Made by a program: the position numbers and the translations under genes
The notes under the pieces: generated by a model
Database searches by the model: none
The model's input: the letters and a program-made list of their open reading frames with translations, nothing else
Told to the model about the DNA's origin: nothing
Source of the DNA: an uncultured Clostridia bacterium
Lineage (GTDB): Bacteria; Bacillota; Clostridia; Christensenellales; Borkfalkiaceae
Length of the DNA: 64,000 bases
Direction of reading: 5' to 3'
Assembly: GCA_947632015.1 (NCBI GenBank)
Contig: CANRNP010000003.1
Span: 1-64,000, forward strand
Part shown: in pieces, positions 28,687-38,343 of the stretch
Layout: the number at the start of each line of letters is the position of its first letter
Numbering within the stretch: the first letter of the stretch is position 1

Positions 28687-29808
28687 ATGGATATTACCGA
28701 ACAGACGACGGAGGAAGGAAGAGAGCCCGCAGAGCAGACGGCGGCGGAAGAGAGGGAGATCGGCGAACAGAAGATTGCCGAACTCATCGAAGGGATCGTA
28801 TCCCTCTATAAAATGAAGGGGAGCATCTCGACGACGGCGCTCTGCGAGATCCTCGATAAATACGATCTCAGCCCCGCGCAGTACGACCGCATCTATCAGA
28901 CCCTTCCCGAACAGGGCGTGCAGATCTTCAACGAGGACGAGCGCGACCGCGAACTCTTCGAACAGGCGCTCTCGGACATCGGGCTCGACGACCCTGTAAA
29001 AATGTATCTCAAAGAGATCGGCAGGGTGCCTCTTCTTTCCACGGACGAGGAGATCGAGCTCGCCCGCAAGATGCAGGAGGGGGACCTCGCCGCGAAACAG
29101 CGCCTGAGCGAGGCGAACCTCCGCCTCGTCGTCTCCATCGCAAAGCGCTATGTCGGCAGGGGGATGCTCTTTCTGGACCTCATCCAGGAGGGGAACCTCG
29201 GACTGATGAAGGCGGTGGAGAAGTTCGACTACCAGAAGGGCTTCAAATTCTCCACTTACGCCACTTGGTGGATCCGCCAGTCGATCACCCGCGCGATCGC
29301 CGACCAGGCGCGCACGATCCGTATCCCCGTGCACATGGTGGAGACGATCAACCGCCTCACCCGCGTATCGCGGATGCTGCTGCAAGAGAACGGCAGGGAG
29401 CCCACCCCCGAAGAGATCGCCGAGGCGATGGAGATCGACGTCGCCCGCGTGCGCGAGATCCAGAAGATCGCACAGGACCCCGTCTCTTTGGAAACGCCCA
29501 TCGGCGAGGAGGAAGATTCCCACCTCGGCGACTTTATCGAGGACGATAAAACGCAGACGCCGGGCGATTCCGTCGCCTTCATCATGCTCAAAGAACAGCT
29601 TCTCGGCGTGCTCGATACCCTTACCCCGCGGGAGGAAAAGGTGCTCCGTCTCCGCTACGGCATCGACGACGGCAAGCCCCGCACCCTCGAAGAGGTCGGC
29701 AGGGAATTCAACGTCACCCGCGAGCGCATCCGCCAGATCGAGGCAAAGGCGCTCAGAAAGCTGCGCCATCCCTCGCGCAGTAAAAAGCTCCGCGATTTCC
29801 TCGACTGA
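28687..29808 (+). CDS. rpoD: RNA polymerase primary sigma factor RpoD/SigA
   Basis: [17 protein letters not shown]..., [52 protein letters not shown]. Confidence 0.98.
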   Translation: MDITEQTTEEGREPAEQTAAEEREIGEQKIAELIEGIVSLYKMKGSISTTALCEILDKYDLSPAQYDRIYQTLPEQGVQIFNEDERDRELFEQALSDIGLDDPVKMYLKEIGRVPLLSTDEEIELARKMQEGDLAAKQRLSEANLRLVVSIAKRYVGRGMLFLDLIQEGNLGLMKAVEKFDYQKGFKFSTYATWWIRQSITRAIADQARTIRIPVHMVETINRLTRVSRMLLQENGREPTPEEIAEAMEIDVARVREIQKIAQDPVSLETPIGEEEDSHLGDFIEDDKTQTPGDSVAFIMLKEQLLGVLDTLTPREEKVLRLRYGIDDGKPRTLEEVGREFNVTRERIRQIEAKALRKLRHPSRSKKLRDFLD

Positions 29809-30467
29809 TGGAGAGGCGGATCGCATATATCTGCTCGATGCTCTCTCCTGCGCGCGTGTTTGCGGACATCGGGTGCGACCACGGCTATATGACGGAATAT
29901 ATGCTGAAAAAGGGGCTCTGCGAGCGCGCGTATATTTCGGACGTGAGCGCAAAGAGCCTCAAAAAGGCGGAAAAACTGCTCGCCCGCTTCATCGCGGCTG
30001 GAAAATGCTTCCCCGTCGTGGCGGACGGCATGCGCGGATTGAGGGAGGAATGCGATCTCGTGCTCATCGCAGGGCTCGGCGGCGAAGAGATCGTAAAAAT
30101 TTTGCAGGAAGCCTATCTCCCCGCGCGGTTTTTATTACAGCCGATGCACAACAGCGATAAATTGCGCCGCTATCTTTCGGAGCGGGGCGCAAAGCTCGAA
30201 CGAGACCATACCTTTGCCGCGGACGGCTATTATTACGACCTCATCTGCGGGTCGGCGACGGGCGGCGGACGCGATTATACCGAAAGCGAGATCTTTTTCG
30301 GCAGGGAAAACTTAGTTTGTCCTACGGCGGATTTCTTCGGGAAATGGGAGAAGGAAGCCGAAAAACTCAAAGACTATCTCGCCCGCAAGGACGTGAGCGA
30401 AAAAAACCGTGAAATTTTGGGCGCGCGATTCGAGCGGATCGTGGCGCAGATGGAAAAATTACGATGA
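29808..30467 (+). CDS. trmK: tRNA (adenine-N1)-methyltransferase TrmK family
   Basis: RIAYICSMLSPARVFADIGCDHGYMTEYML, downstream of rpoD and upstream of Nif3-like gene. Confidence 0.88.
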   Translation: MERRIAYICSMLSPARVFADIGCDHGYMTEYMLKKGLCERAYISDVSAKSLKKAEKLLARFIAAGKCFPVVADGMRGLREECDLVLIAGLGGEEIVKILQEAYLPARFLLQPMHNSDKLRRYLSERGAKLERDHTFAADGYYYDLICGSATGGGRDYTESEIFFGRENLVCPTADFFGKWEKEAEKLKDYLARKDVSEKNREILGARFERIVAQMEKLR

Positions 30468-31237
30468 AACTTTCCAAAATCTATGAGTGCGCGGACGGGC
30501 TCGCCCCCTTTGCGCTCTCGCGCGAATTTATCGAACAATTCGGATATTACGACAACAGCGGCGTCATGCTCGACTGCGGCGGGGAGATCGCGGGCGTGCT
30601 CTTTTCCCTCGATCTGTCCCTTGCCGCCGTCAAAGAAGCGAAAAAACGGGGCTGCAACTGTATTTTTACCCACCATCCCGCGATCTGGGAGGGGGTAAAA
30701 CAGATCACGCCCGAAAATACGCCCGCTCTTTCCGCCTGCGTGAAGGAGGGGATCTCCGTCCTCTCGGCGCATCTCAATTTAGACGCGGCGGAAGGGGGGA
30801 TCGACGAATGCCTCATGCGCGGTTTGGGCGGAAAGGAGCCCGTCGCCGTCATGGAGACCCTCTCTCTCGGCGGCTACGGCAGGGTCGCCGACGTGCCGCC
30901 CCGCCCCATGGCGGACTTCGCGGCGCAGGCGAAAGAGACGTTCGAAACGGAGCGGCTCACGGTCTACGGCGAAATGCCCGTCAAGCGGGTGGCGAGCTTC
31001 TGCGGCGCGGGGTTTGACGAGCGGGCGATCTCGTTCGCCCTTGCAAACGGCGCGGATACCCTCGTCTCGTCGGACGCCAAACATCATCTCATCGCGGAGG
31101 CGGTGGAAAAGGGGCTCAACGTCCTTCTCCTCACCCACTATGCGGCGGAAAGTTACGGTTTTGCGCGCTTCTGCGCGCGGATGACGGAAAAACTTTCCCT
31201 TCCGTGCTTCTTCTTCTCGGACGGCGCGTTGCGGTAA
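30464..31237 (+). CDS. Nif3-like dinuclear metal-centre protein
   Basis: DNSGVMLDCGGEIAGVLFSLDLS, FTHHPAIWEGVKQI, SAHLNLDAAEGGIDECL. Confidence 0.9.
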   Translation: MKLSKIYECADGLAPFALSREFIEQFGYYDNSGVMLDCGGEIAGVLFSLDLSLAAVKEAKKRGCNCIFTHHPAIWEGVKQITPENTPALSACVKEGISVLSAHLNLDAAEGGIDECLMRGLGGKEPVAVMETLSLGGYGRVADVPPRPMADFAAQAKETFETERLTVYGEMPVKRVASFCGAGFDERAISFALANGADTLVSSDAKHHLIAEAVEKGLNVLLLTHYAAESYGFARFCARMTEKLSLPCFFFSDGALR

Positions 31238-31249
31238 ACGGCTGAAACG

Positions 31250-31293
31250 CCCTCCCCCGCGCGGTACGCGCGGGGGAGGGGTAGGGGAGGGGG
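31250..31293. repeat. GC-rich perfect hairpin followed by G-tracts (G-quadruplex-capable)
   Basis: CCCTCCCCCGCGCG-gta-CGCGCGGGGGAGGG (14-bp stem) followed by GTAGGGGAGGGGG. Confidence 0.7.
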
Positions 31294-31335
31294 CGACATC
31301 ACGATAAAAATTTCATCAAAGGTAGGAAATCGAAC

Positions 31336-32034
31336 ATGGCAGTATTGAACGAACTTTTGGAGTATCAAAAGGTAGACGCGGAACTGAGAAAGATCGAACA
31401 GGAGCTCGCCGCGAGCGAAGAACGCAAAAAGTATATCCAGGCGAAAAAATTCATGGAGAGCGCGGGGGAAAAGCTGGAAGCGCAGGATAAGCGCGCCCGC
31501 GAGCTCAAAAAGCTCTTTGAAAAACTCGCCGAAGAATTCGAGGAGATCGGCAAGACGATCGCCGAATACGCCGATCTCGACGAGATGGTGGAAAACGGCG
31601 GCGACATCGCCTTCTACAAAAAAAGCGTGCAATCCCTCGCGGACCGTCTGCGCGCCATGAAAGGGGAGCTTGCCAAGCTCGCCGCGGACATTGAAGCCGC
31701 GAGCGAGGAATACAAGCGGATGAAGAAGCAGACCATCTCCATGCAGAAGCAGTACAAGGAGTACAGCGAAAAATTCAAAGAAGTAAAAAGTTCCCGCGCC
31801 GCGGAGGTGAAGGAGATCACGGCGCGGCTCGAAAAACTCGGCGCAAAGATCCCGCCCGAAATTTTGGAGCGGTATCAGGCAAAGCGGCGGGACAAGATCT
31901 TTCCCGTCGTTGCGCCGCTCACGGGCGGAAGGTGCATTTGCGGAATGGATTTCGCGCTCGCCCAGCAGGGCGCCCTCTCCGGCGGCGGCGTGATCGAGTG
32001 CGAACACTGCCACAGATTTATTTATAAAGCGTAA
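31336..32034 (+). CDS. Coiled-coil protein with C-terminal zinc ribbon (C4-type)
   Basis: Long coiled coil; C-term GGRCICGMDFALAQQGALSGGGVIECEHCHRFIY; follows Nif3-like gene. Confidence 0.85.
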   Translation: MAVLNELLEYQKVDAELRKIEQELAASEERKKYIQAKKFMESAGEKLEAQDKRARELKKLFEKLAEEFEEIGKTIAEYADLDEMVENGGDIAFYKKSVQSLADRLRAMKGELAKLAADIEAASEEYKRMKKQTISMQKQYKEYSEKFKEVKSSRAAEVKEITARLEKLGAKIPPEILERYQAKRRDKIFPVVAPLTGGRCICGMDFALAQQGALSGGGVIECEHCHRFIYKA

Positions 32035-32055
32035 GCGGTTTCCGGGGGTCGTGGC

Positions 32056-32083
32056 ACAACCCTTTCCGCCGCGGCATAAAATA
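32056..32083 (+). promoter_or_regulatory. Candidate SigK-type (mother-cell) promoter of alr
   Basis: AC (32056-57)-N17-CATAAAATA (32075-83). Confidence 0.45.
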
Positions 32084-32088
32084 GGGGC

Positions 32089-33099
32089 ATGCAGGAAATT
32101 CGCGCGGTCATATCCCTTTCTACCATTGTGCGGAATGCCGTGCTCGTAAAAAAACGGGCGGGCGTTCCGCTTATTGCCGTTATAAAGGACGACGCCTACG
32201 GGCACGGCGCGGAAGCCGTTGCCCACGCCCTCGAAAAAGAGGCGGCGATGTTCGCCGTTTCCACCGTACGCGAAGGCGCGGCGCTGCGCGCCGCGGGCGT
32301 CGGGAAGGAAGTGCTCGTCTTTACCCCGCCGCTCTGCGCGGAAGAGGCGCTCTCCTGCGCCCTTCACCGCCTTATCCCGACCATTTCGTCCTTTCCCTCC
32401 CTCCGCCTCTGCGCCGAAGCGGCGCAAAAATACGGATTTGAGGGGCGGGTCCAGCTCGCCGTCAACACGGGGATGAACCGTTACGGCTTTTCCCCCGCGC
32501 AGACGGAGCGCGCCTGCCGGGAAGCGGAGCGCGCGGGCATTGCCGTCCTCGGCGTCTATTCCCACTTTTTCTGCCCCGAAAACGGGCGGGCGCGGGAGCG
32601 GCAGTACGAATATTTCGTCCGCGCGTCCGAGACGGTGAAGAAGTATTTTCCCTGCGCGGTCCGCCATCTCTCCGCAACGGGAGGAATTTTGGCGGGAAGC
32701 AAATACCGTTTCGACGCCGTGAGAAGCGGCATCGCCCTCTACGGCTATCTGCCCGCGGGGTTTGCGGGCGGATTGCCCGTCCGCCCCGCCATGAAGCTGT
32801 ACGCCGCGGTCGCACAGAGCGGAAGGAGCTTCGGCGAAGGGGTCGGGTACCGTCTCGCGGAGCGGGAATACGGCGCGCTCCATACCCTGCGGCTCGGCTA
32901 CGGCGACGGATTTTTCCGCACGGGCGGCTTGGGCGAGGGCGATCTCTGCATGGACGCCTGCGTCTGCGAGGGGCGCGCGGTTTTCGGAACGCCGAAAAGA
33001 ATTCTGCGCGACATGGAAAAATACGCGCGGGATCACGGGACGTCGGTCTACGAAGTGTTGGTCTCGGTGGGAAGGAGAGCGGAGAAATTCTATGTTTGA
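32089..33099 (+). CDS. alr: Alanine racemase
   Basis: VIKDDAYGHGAEAVAHAL PLP-Lys motif, NTGMNRYGF, LGYGDGFFR. Confidence 0.92.
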   Translation: MQEIRAVISLSTIVRNAVLVKKRAGVPLIAVIKDDAYGHGAEAVAHALEKEAAMFAVSTVREGAALRAAGVGKEVLVFTPPLCAEEALSCALHRLIPTISSFPSLRLCAEAAQKYGFEGRVQLAVNTGMNRYGFSPAQTERACREAERAGIAVLGVYSHFFCPENGRARERQYEYFVRASETVKKYFPCAVRHLSATGGILAGSKYRFDAVRSGIALYGYLPAGFAGGLPVRPAMKLYAAVAQSGRSFGEGVGYRLAEREYGALHTLRLGYGDGFFRTGGLGEGDLCMDACVCEGRAVFGTPKRILRDMEKYARDHGTSVYEVLVSVGRRAEKFYV

Positions 33100-33637
33100 A
33101 CGGGAAGAAAAGGACGCCCTGCGCAGGGAGATGAAGCTCCGCCGCGCGGGAATGAAGAACGCGGCGTCGGACAAAGAGATCGCCCGCGCGGCGCTTCGTG
33201 CGTTCGGCGGATATGAACGGTTCTTCGTCTACCTCTCGTTCGGGACGGAAGCGGATACGTCTCGGCTGGTCTTTGAACTTCTTACGGCGGGCAAAACGGT
33301 GCTTGTGCCGCGGATCGAAGGCGGAAAAATGAGCGCGGTGCCCTATACGGCGGCGCTGTCGCGGAGCCCGCTCGGATTTTTACAGCCCGCGGAGGGGACG
33401 GATACCCCCTGCGACGTCTGTTTCACCCCCCTTCTTGCCGCGGACAGGCTGGGTAGCCGCCTCGGCTACGGCGGGGGATTTTACGACGGGTACTTTTCCG
33501 CCCATCCGCAGGTGCTCCGCGTGGGGCTCTGCTATGAAGGACAAGTCCTTAAAAGGGTGCCGCACGGCGAAAAAGACGTGCCCCTTCAAGCGCTCGTCAC
33601 CGAGTTGGGCGCCATTGCGCTTGACAGTGGGCGGTAA
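33092..33637 (+). CDS. 5-formyltetrahydrofolate cyclo-ligase family protein
   Basis: FVYLSFGTEADT, VPRIEGGKM, DRLGSRLGYGGGFYDGYF. Confidence 0.92.
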   Translation: MFEREEKDALRREMKLRRAGMKNAASDKEIARAALRAFGGYERFFVYLSFGTEADTSRLVFELLTAGKTVLVPRIEGGKMSAVPYTAALSRSPLGFLQPAEGTDTPCDVCFTPLLAADRLGSRLGYGGGFYDGYFSAHPQVLRVGLCYEGQVLKRVPHGEKDVPLQALVTELGAIALDSGR

Positions 33638-33649
33638 ATGCCATATAAT
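33621..33649 (+). promoter_or_regulatory. Perfect-consensus SigA promoter
   Basis: TTGACA-N17-TATAAT overlapping the 3' end of the preceding CDS. Confidence 0.8.
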
Positions 33650-33672
33650 ATAGCACAAACGGGAGAAATTTT

Positions 33673-34458
33673 ATGCTGAACGAAGCTCCTAAGAAAGAAA
33701 AAAAGCATGTCGATTACGCGCACCCCAACCCGTGGCAGCTCTTCTGGCGCACGCAGAGGGAATGCTGGCGGCGGATGGTCACGCCCTACCTCATGTATCT
33801 GTTCATGAGCCTGTTGATGCTCGCCTGCCAGGTGATCCCGAACGTGTGGGCGAATGTCGTTTTGGGGATCGCGTGCATCATCGGCGGGGCGTTCTATAAC
33901 GGACACCTCTGCTACCAGTACGGGAAGTTGCATTACGGCGCGCTGGTCGCGGGCGATCTTCACCGCAGGAACGAGGAGGCGGGGATCGCGTCGGGAGGAG
34001 ATCATCACGTCGAGCAGGAATACAGCCCGTGGAAGGGGTTTTATATCGGACTGCTCATCGGGGTGCCCGTCATCATCTTAGGCTGTCTTGCCGGGAATTT
34101 TTACGACGTTCTCAATGCGAACGCGGAAGATTCGCTCTCCGTCTTGCCGAAGGCGTACGCGGCGCTCGCGCTCATCATGTTTGCGGCATGGGCGATCATG
34201 CCGGTGCTTTGGTCGCGGAATTATATCCCCGCGTGCGCGAATATCAGCCTTTACTGGTCCCTCCTCATGATCGTTCTTCCCATCGTCGTCAGCGGCGTGT
34301 TCTATATCGTGGGGGCGTATGCCGAGCGGAATTCCCGCCTTGCGGCGCGCGAGCGGGAAAAGCGTTTGGAAGAGGCGCGCGAAAAGGCGCGGAACGAAAA
34401 GCACGTCCAGACCGAGGAACAGCGCAAAAAAACGTTGCAGAGCAAAAAGAAGAAATAA
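33673..34458 (+). CDS. Multi-pass membrane protein of unknown function
   Basis: Long ORF with own promoter and SD (GGGAGAAATTTT-ATG), several hydrophobic segments, charged Lys/Arg-rich C-terminus. Confidence 0.75.
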   Translation: MLNEAPKKEKKHVDYAHPNPWQLFWRTQRECWRRMVTPYLMYLFMSLLMLACQVIPNVWANVVLGIACIIGGAFYNGHLCYQYGKLHYGALVAGDLHRRNEEAGIASGGDHHVEQEYSPWKGFYIGLLIGVPVIILGCLAGNFYDVLNANAEDSLSVLPKAYAALALIMFAAWAIMPVLWSRNYIPACANISLYWSLLMIVLPIVVSGVFYIVGAYAERNSRLAAREREKRLEEAREKARNEKHVQTEEQRKKTLQSKKKK

Positions 34459-34471
34459 AAAGCGGGGAAAG

Positions 34472-35005
34472 ATGAGGATCATTGCGGGCAAATACCGCGG
34501 GCGGACGCTCGCGCAATTCCGGGGAGAGGCGGTGCGCCCCACCCCCGATAGGGTAAAGGAATCGGTTTTCCAGATCCTTTCCCCCCGTCTTGGCGGCGCG
34601 GCGGTGCTCGATCTCTTCTGCGGGAGCGGGGCGATCGGCATCGAGTGCCTTTCCCGCGGGGCGAAGCGGGTGCATTTCAACGACCTCTCGAAGGAAAGTC
34701 TTTCGATCCTGCGCAAAAATTTGTCGTTTGTCGAAGAGGACTGCGAGGTCACCTGCCGCGATTTCCGCGCCTGCCTGCTCTCGGCTTCGCAGAAATACGA
34801 CCTCGTCTATTGCGATCCCCCGTACCGCGAAAACTATCTTTCCGAAATTCTCGCCCTTCTTTCCGCGAGAGACCTGCTCTCTTACGGCGGGCTCGTCCTC
34901 TATGAAACGGAACGGGAGGAGGAGATCCCCGAAGGCTGGGAGCAGAGCGATCTGCGCCGCTACGGCAGAACGGGCGTTCTCTTTCTCAAAAGGAGCCTTC
35001 TATGA
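34472..35005 (+). CDS. rsmD: 16S rRNA (guanine(966)-N(2))-methyltransferase RsmD
   Basis: MRIIAGKYRGRTL, RPTPDRVKESVFQIL, VLDLFCGSGAIGIE, YCDPPY. Confidence 0.95.
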   Translation: MRIIAGKYRGRTLAQFRGEAVRPTPDRVKESVFQILSPRLGGAAVLDLFCGSGAIGIECLSRGAKRVHFNDLSKESLSILRKNLSFVEEDCEVTCRDFRACLLSASQKYDLVYCDPPYRENYLSEILALLSARDLLSYGGLVLYETEREEEIPEGWEQSDLRRYGRTGVLFLKRSLL

Positions 35006-35481
35006 AAAAATGTGTGTTTGCGGGGACGTTCGACCCCTTTACCGTCGGACATGAAGATACCGTCGCCAAGTGCCTTGCGCTGTTCGACGAGATCGTCGTC
35101 GCCGTGGCGGCAAACAAGAGCAAGGCGTGCATGTTTTCGAAGGAGGCGCGCGTGGGAATGATCTCCGCGCTCTACGAAAAGGAGCCGCGGGTAAAAGTTC
35201 TCCTCTGGGAGGGGGTCGTCGCCGACCTTCTCAAAGCGGAAAACACCCCCTTCTATGTGCGCGGCATCCGCAACGCGACCGACTTCGATTACGAAACGTC
35301 CGATTTTTATGCGAGCCGCGATCTGAGCGGGGAGATGATTACCCTCTATATCCCCGCCGAGCAGAAGAATCTGCACGTCAGCTCCACGCTGGTGCGGAAT
35401 TGCATCCTGTTCAAGAAGCCGTTTGAAAATTACGTCCCCCGCGCAATCTACGAATATATCATGAGAGGCGATTATGTTTGA
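35002..35481 (+). CDS. coaD: Pantetheine-phosphate adenylyltransferase
   Basis: AGTFDPFTVGHEDTVAKCLALFDEIVVAVAAN, IPAEQKNLHVSSTLVR. Confidence 0.95.
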   Translation: MKKCVFAGTFDPFTVGHEDTVAKCLALFDEIVVAVAANKSKACMFSKEARVGMISALYEKEPRVKVLLWEGVVADLLKAENTPFYVRGIRNATDFDYETSDFYASRDLSGEMITLYIPAEQKNLHVSSTLVRNCILFKKPFENYVPRAIYEYIMRGDYV

Positions 35482-36499
35482 AAAACAGATCCTGATCCCG
35501 TCGGCGGCGGAGATCATCGCGGAGCGCCCCGTCCCCAAGTCCATCTCCGAGGTCAAGCGGGCGCGCGACAAGCTGGCAACGGACGTCATCACGGGCAAGT
35601 CGGAAAAACTGCTCGTCATCGTCGGTCCGTGTTCGGCGCACGAGCAGGCGCCCGTCCTCGAATATGTCGCCCGCCTCGGAAAACTCAACGAGAAGGTCAA
35701 GGAAAAACTCGTGCTCGTGCCCCGCATCTACACCGCAAAGCCGCGCACGCGGGGCGTCGGCTACAAGGGAATGTTCTCCCAGCCCGACCCTGAGCATAAG
35801 GAAGATACGCTGCTCGGCATCCGCTCCATCCGCGAGTTGCTTTTCCGTGCGATCGAAGAATCGGGGCTCTCGGCGGCGGACGAAATGCTCTATCCCGAAA
35901 ATTACGCCTACGTCGAAGATCTGCTCACCTATGTCGCGATCGGGGCGCGGTCGAGCGAGAACCAGATGCACCGCCTCGTCGCGAGCGGCGTCGAACTTCC
36001 CGTGGGGATCAAAAACCCCATGAGCGGGAGCATTCCCGTCCTCATCAATTCCATCTTCGCGGCGCAGAGCCCGCAGGTATTCAAATATCACGAATGGCAG
36101 GTGCGAACGGGCGGGAACCCGCTTGCGCACGCCGTTTTGCGCGGACGGGTCGATAACTACGGGAACGACATCCCCAACTTCCACTTCGAGACGGTGATGC
36201 AGGTGCTCGAAGGGTACCGCGACGCGGGCGGATTGCAAAACCCCGCCGTCATCATCGACTGCAACCACTCGAATTCGGGCAAGCAATTCCGCCAGCAGAT
36301 CAGGATCGTGGAAGAGGTGATGCAAAACCGCCTCTGCGACAAAGATTTCAAGAAGATCGTAAAAGGGTTCATGATCGAGAGCTTTTTGGTGGAAGGCTGC
36401 CAGAAACACGACATCGTGTACGGGCAGTCCATCACCGATCCCTGCCTCGGCTGGGAGGATACCGAGCGGCTCCTCCTCGATATTGCGGAGAAAGTTTAA
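35474..36499 (+). CDS. Class I 3-deoxy-7-phosphoheptulonate (DAHP) synthase, copy 1
   Basis: IVGPCSAHEQAPVLEYVARL, PRIYTAKPRTRGVGYKGMFSQPDP, IKNPMSGSIPVLINS. Confidence 0.93.
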   Translation: MFEKQILIPSAAEIIAERPVPKSISEVKRARDKLATDVITGKSEKLLVIVGPCSAHEQAPVLEYVARLGKLNEKVKEKLVLVPRIYTAKPRTRGVGYKGMFSQPDPEHKEDTLLGIRSIRELLFRAIEESGLSAADEMLYPENYAYVEDLLTYVAIGARSSENQMHRLVASGVELPVGIKNPMSGSIPVLINSIFAAQSPQVFKYHEWQVRTGGNPLAHAVLRGRVDNYGNDIPNFHFETVMQVLEGYRDAGGLQNPAVIIDCNHSNSGKQFRQQIRIVEEVMQNRLCDKDFKKIVKGFMIESFLVEGCQKHDIVYGQSITDPCLGWEDTERLLLDIAEKV

Positions 36500-36510
36500 C
36501 GGAGCAAGAA

Positions 36511-37539
36511 ATGTTTATCAAAAGACAGGCGATCCCTTCGCCCGAAGAAATCAAAGCCGAACAACCCCTGCCCGCTTCCCTTGCGGCGGTCAAGCGGGCG
36601 CGCGACGAACTCGCAAAGGACGTCATATCGGGCAGCTCGGAAAAACTGCTCGTCATCGTCGGTCCGTGTTCGGCGCACGAGCCCGCGCCCGTCCTCGAAT
36701 ATGTCGCCCGCCTCGGCAAATTGCAGGAACGGGTGAAGGAAAAACTCGTGCTCGTGCCGCGCATTTACACCAACAAGCCGCGCACGAAAGGGGTGGGCTA
36801 TAAGGGAATGTTCTCCCAGCCCGACCCCGAAAACAAAGAGGACATCTTAAAGGGGATCCGCACCATCCGCGCGCTCCATTTGCGCGCCATCGAACTTTCG
36901 GGGCTCTCGGCGGCGGACGAGATGCTCTATCCCGAAAATTACGCTTATCTCGAAGATCTGCTCACCTACAACGCGGTGGGGGCGCGGTCGAGCGAGAACC
37001 AGCTCCACCGCCTCGTCGCGAGCGGGATCGATCTTCCCGTCGGGATCAAGAACCCCATGAGCGGGAGCATTCCCGTCCTCATGAACTCCATCTATGCGGC
37101 GCAGAGCCCGCAGGTATTCAAATATCACGAATGGCAGGTGGAGACGAACGGCAACCCCTTCGCGCATGCGGTTTTGCGCGGCAGGGTGGATAATTACGGG
37201 AACGACATCCCGAATTATCATTACGAAACGGTGATGCAGGTGCTCGAAGGGTACCGCAGCACCGAGGGCGGGCTGAAAAATCCCGCCGTCATCATCGACG
37301 CGAACCATTCGAATTCGGGCAAGCAATTCCGCCAGCAGATCAGGATCGTGGAAGAGGTGATGCAGGATTGCAGATACGACAGGGACTTCAAGAGGGTGGT
37401 CAAAGGCTTTATGATCGAGAGTTTTTTGGTGGAAGGCTGCCAGAAGCACGATATTGTGTACGGGCAGTCCATCACCGATCCCTGTCTCGGTTGGGAGGAT
37501 ACCGAACGGCTCCTCCTCGATATCGCGGAGAAAGTATAA
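36511..37539 (+). CDS. Class I DAHP synthase, copy 2 (tandem paralogue)
   Basis: Highly similar to copy 1 along full length; IVGPCSAHEPAPVLEYVARL, GVGYKGMFSQPDPENKED. Confidence 0.93.
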   Translation: MFIKRQAIPSPEEIKAEQPLPASLAAVKRARDELAKDVISGSSEKLLVIVGPCSAHEPAPVLEYVARLGKLQERVKEKLVLVPRIYTNKPRTKGVGYKGMFSQPDPENKEDILKGIRTIRALHLRAIELSGLSAADEMLYPENYAYLEDLLTYNAVGARSSENQLHRLVASGIDLPVGIKNPMSGSIPVLMNSIYAAQSPQVFKYHEWQVETNGNPFAHAVLRGRVDNYGNDIPNYHYETVMQVLEGYRSTEGGLKNPAVIIDANHSNSGKQFRQQIRIVEEVMQDCRYDRDFKRVVKGFMIESFLVEGCQKHDIVYGQSITDPCLGWEDTERLLLDIAEKV

Positions 37540-37540
37540 T

Positions 37541-38338
37541 ATGAGCGGGATCGTCAGCTGCCTCGGACCTTCGGGAAGTTATTCCGAATGCGCCGCCGAG
37601 AGAATGTGCGAAGGATATACCGTCCGCCTTTGCCATAATTTTTCGGAGACGGTGAAAAAACTTTTGTCGGGGGAAGCGGACTTTGCCGTTTTGCCCGTGG
37701 AAAACAGCCTCAACGGCGGAGTTTCCGAATGCCTCGATCTGCTCGATTCGGAAAACATCTTCGGCGTGAGGGAGGAATTGCTCCTCATCGACCACCGCCT
37801 TGCACTGTGCGAGGGGGCGCGGATGGAGGACATCCGCACCGTCTGTTCGCACGAGCAGGCGATCGGGCAATGCGCGGAGTTTCTCGCCGCCCGTTTCCCC
37901 TGCGCCCGTCTTGTGAAAACGGCGTCTACGGCGGAAAGTCTCGATCGGCTCGACGCCACGACGGCGGGGATCGTCGGCTCGCACGTCTCGCGGAAGGGGA
38001 TCGTCCTCTCCGAGGAGAACATCGCGGACAACAAGGGGAATTACACCCGTTTTTTACTCGTCGAGCGGCAGGGGAAATTGCCCGAAAAGAGCGTCATGGT
38101 GTTTCTTTCGGCGGTCCTCGCCCATAAACCGGGCGCGCTCGTCAATCTTTTGAAGATCTTCCAGCGTTACAGCCTCAACCTCACCCGCATCCAGTCCCGC
38201 CCCGTCAAGGAGGAATTCGGGCAATACCGCTTTTTCATCGAGATCGCGGGCGACATCGGGAACGAGCGGGTGAAAACGGCGCTCGCGGAAGCGAAAAAAG
38301 TGTGCGCGAGCTTCAAATTGCTCGGCGCTTATAATTAG
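37541..38338 (+). CDS. pheA: Prephenate dehydratase with ACT domain
   Basis: CLGPSGSYSECAAERM, FAVLPVENSLNGGVSECLDLL, NYTRFLLVER, C-terminal ACT HKPGALVNLLKIFQRYSLNLTRIQSRP. Confidence 0.93.
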   Translation: MSGIVSCLGPSGSYSECAAERMCEGYTVRLCHNFSETVKKLLSGEADFAVLPVENSLNGGVSECLDLLDSENIFGVREELLLIDHRLALCEGARMEDIRTVCSHEQAIGQCAEFLAARFPCARLVKTASTAESLDRLDATTAGIVGSHVSRKGIVLSEENIADNKGNYTRFLLVERQGKLPEKSVMVFLSAVLAHKPGALVNLLKIFQRYSLNLTRIQSRPVKEEFGQYRFFIEIAGDIGNERVKTALAEAKKVCASFKLLGAYN

Positions 38339-38343
38339 GAGAA

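Noticed and set aside
32051-32068. Sigma-54 -24/-12 promoter (GTGGCACAACCCTTTCC) before alr
   Set aside because: The -12 element lacks the required GC (TTTC instead of TTGC) and no enhancer-binding regulator is nearby; the SigK-like reading fits better.
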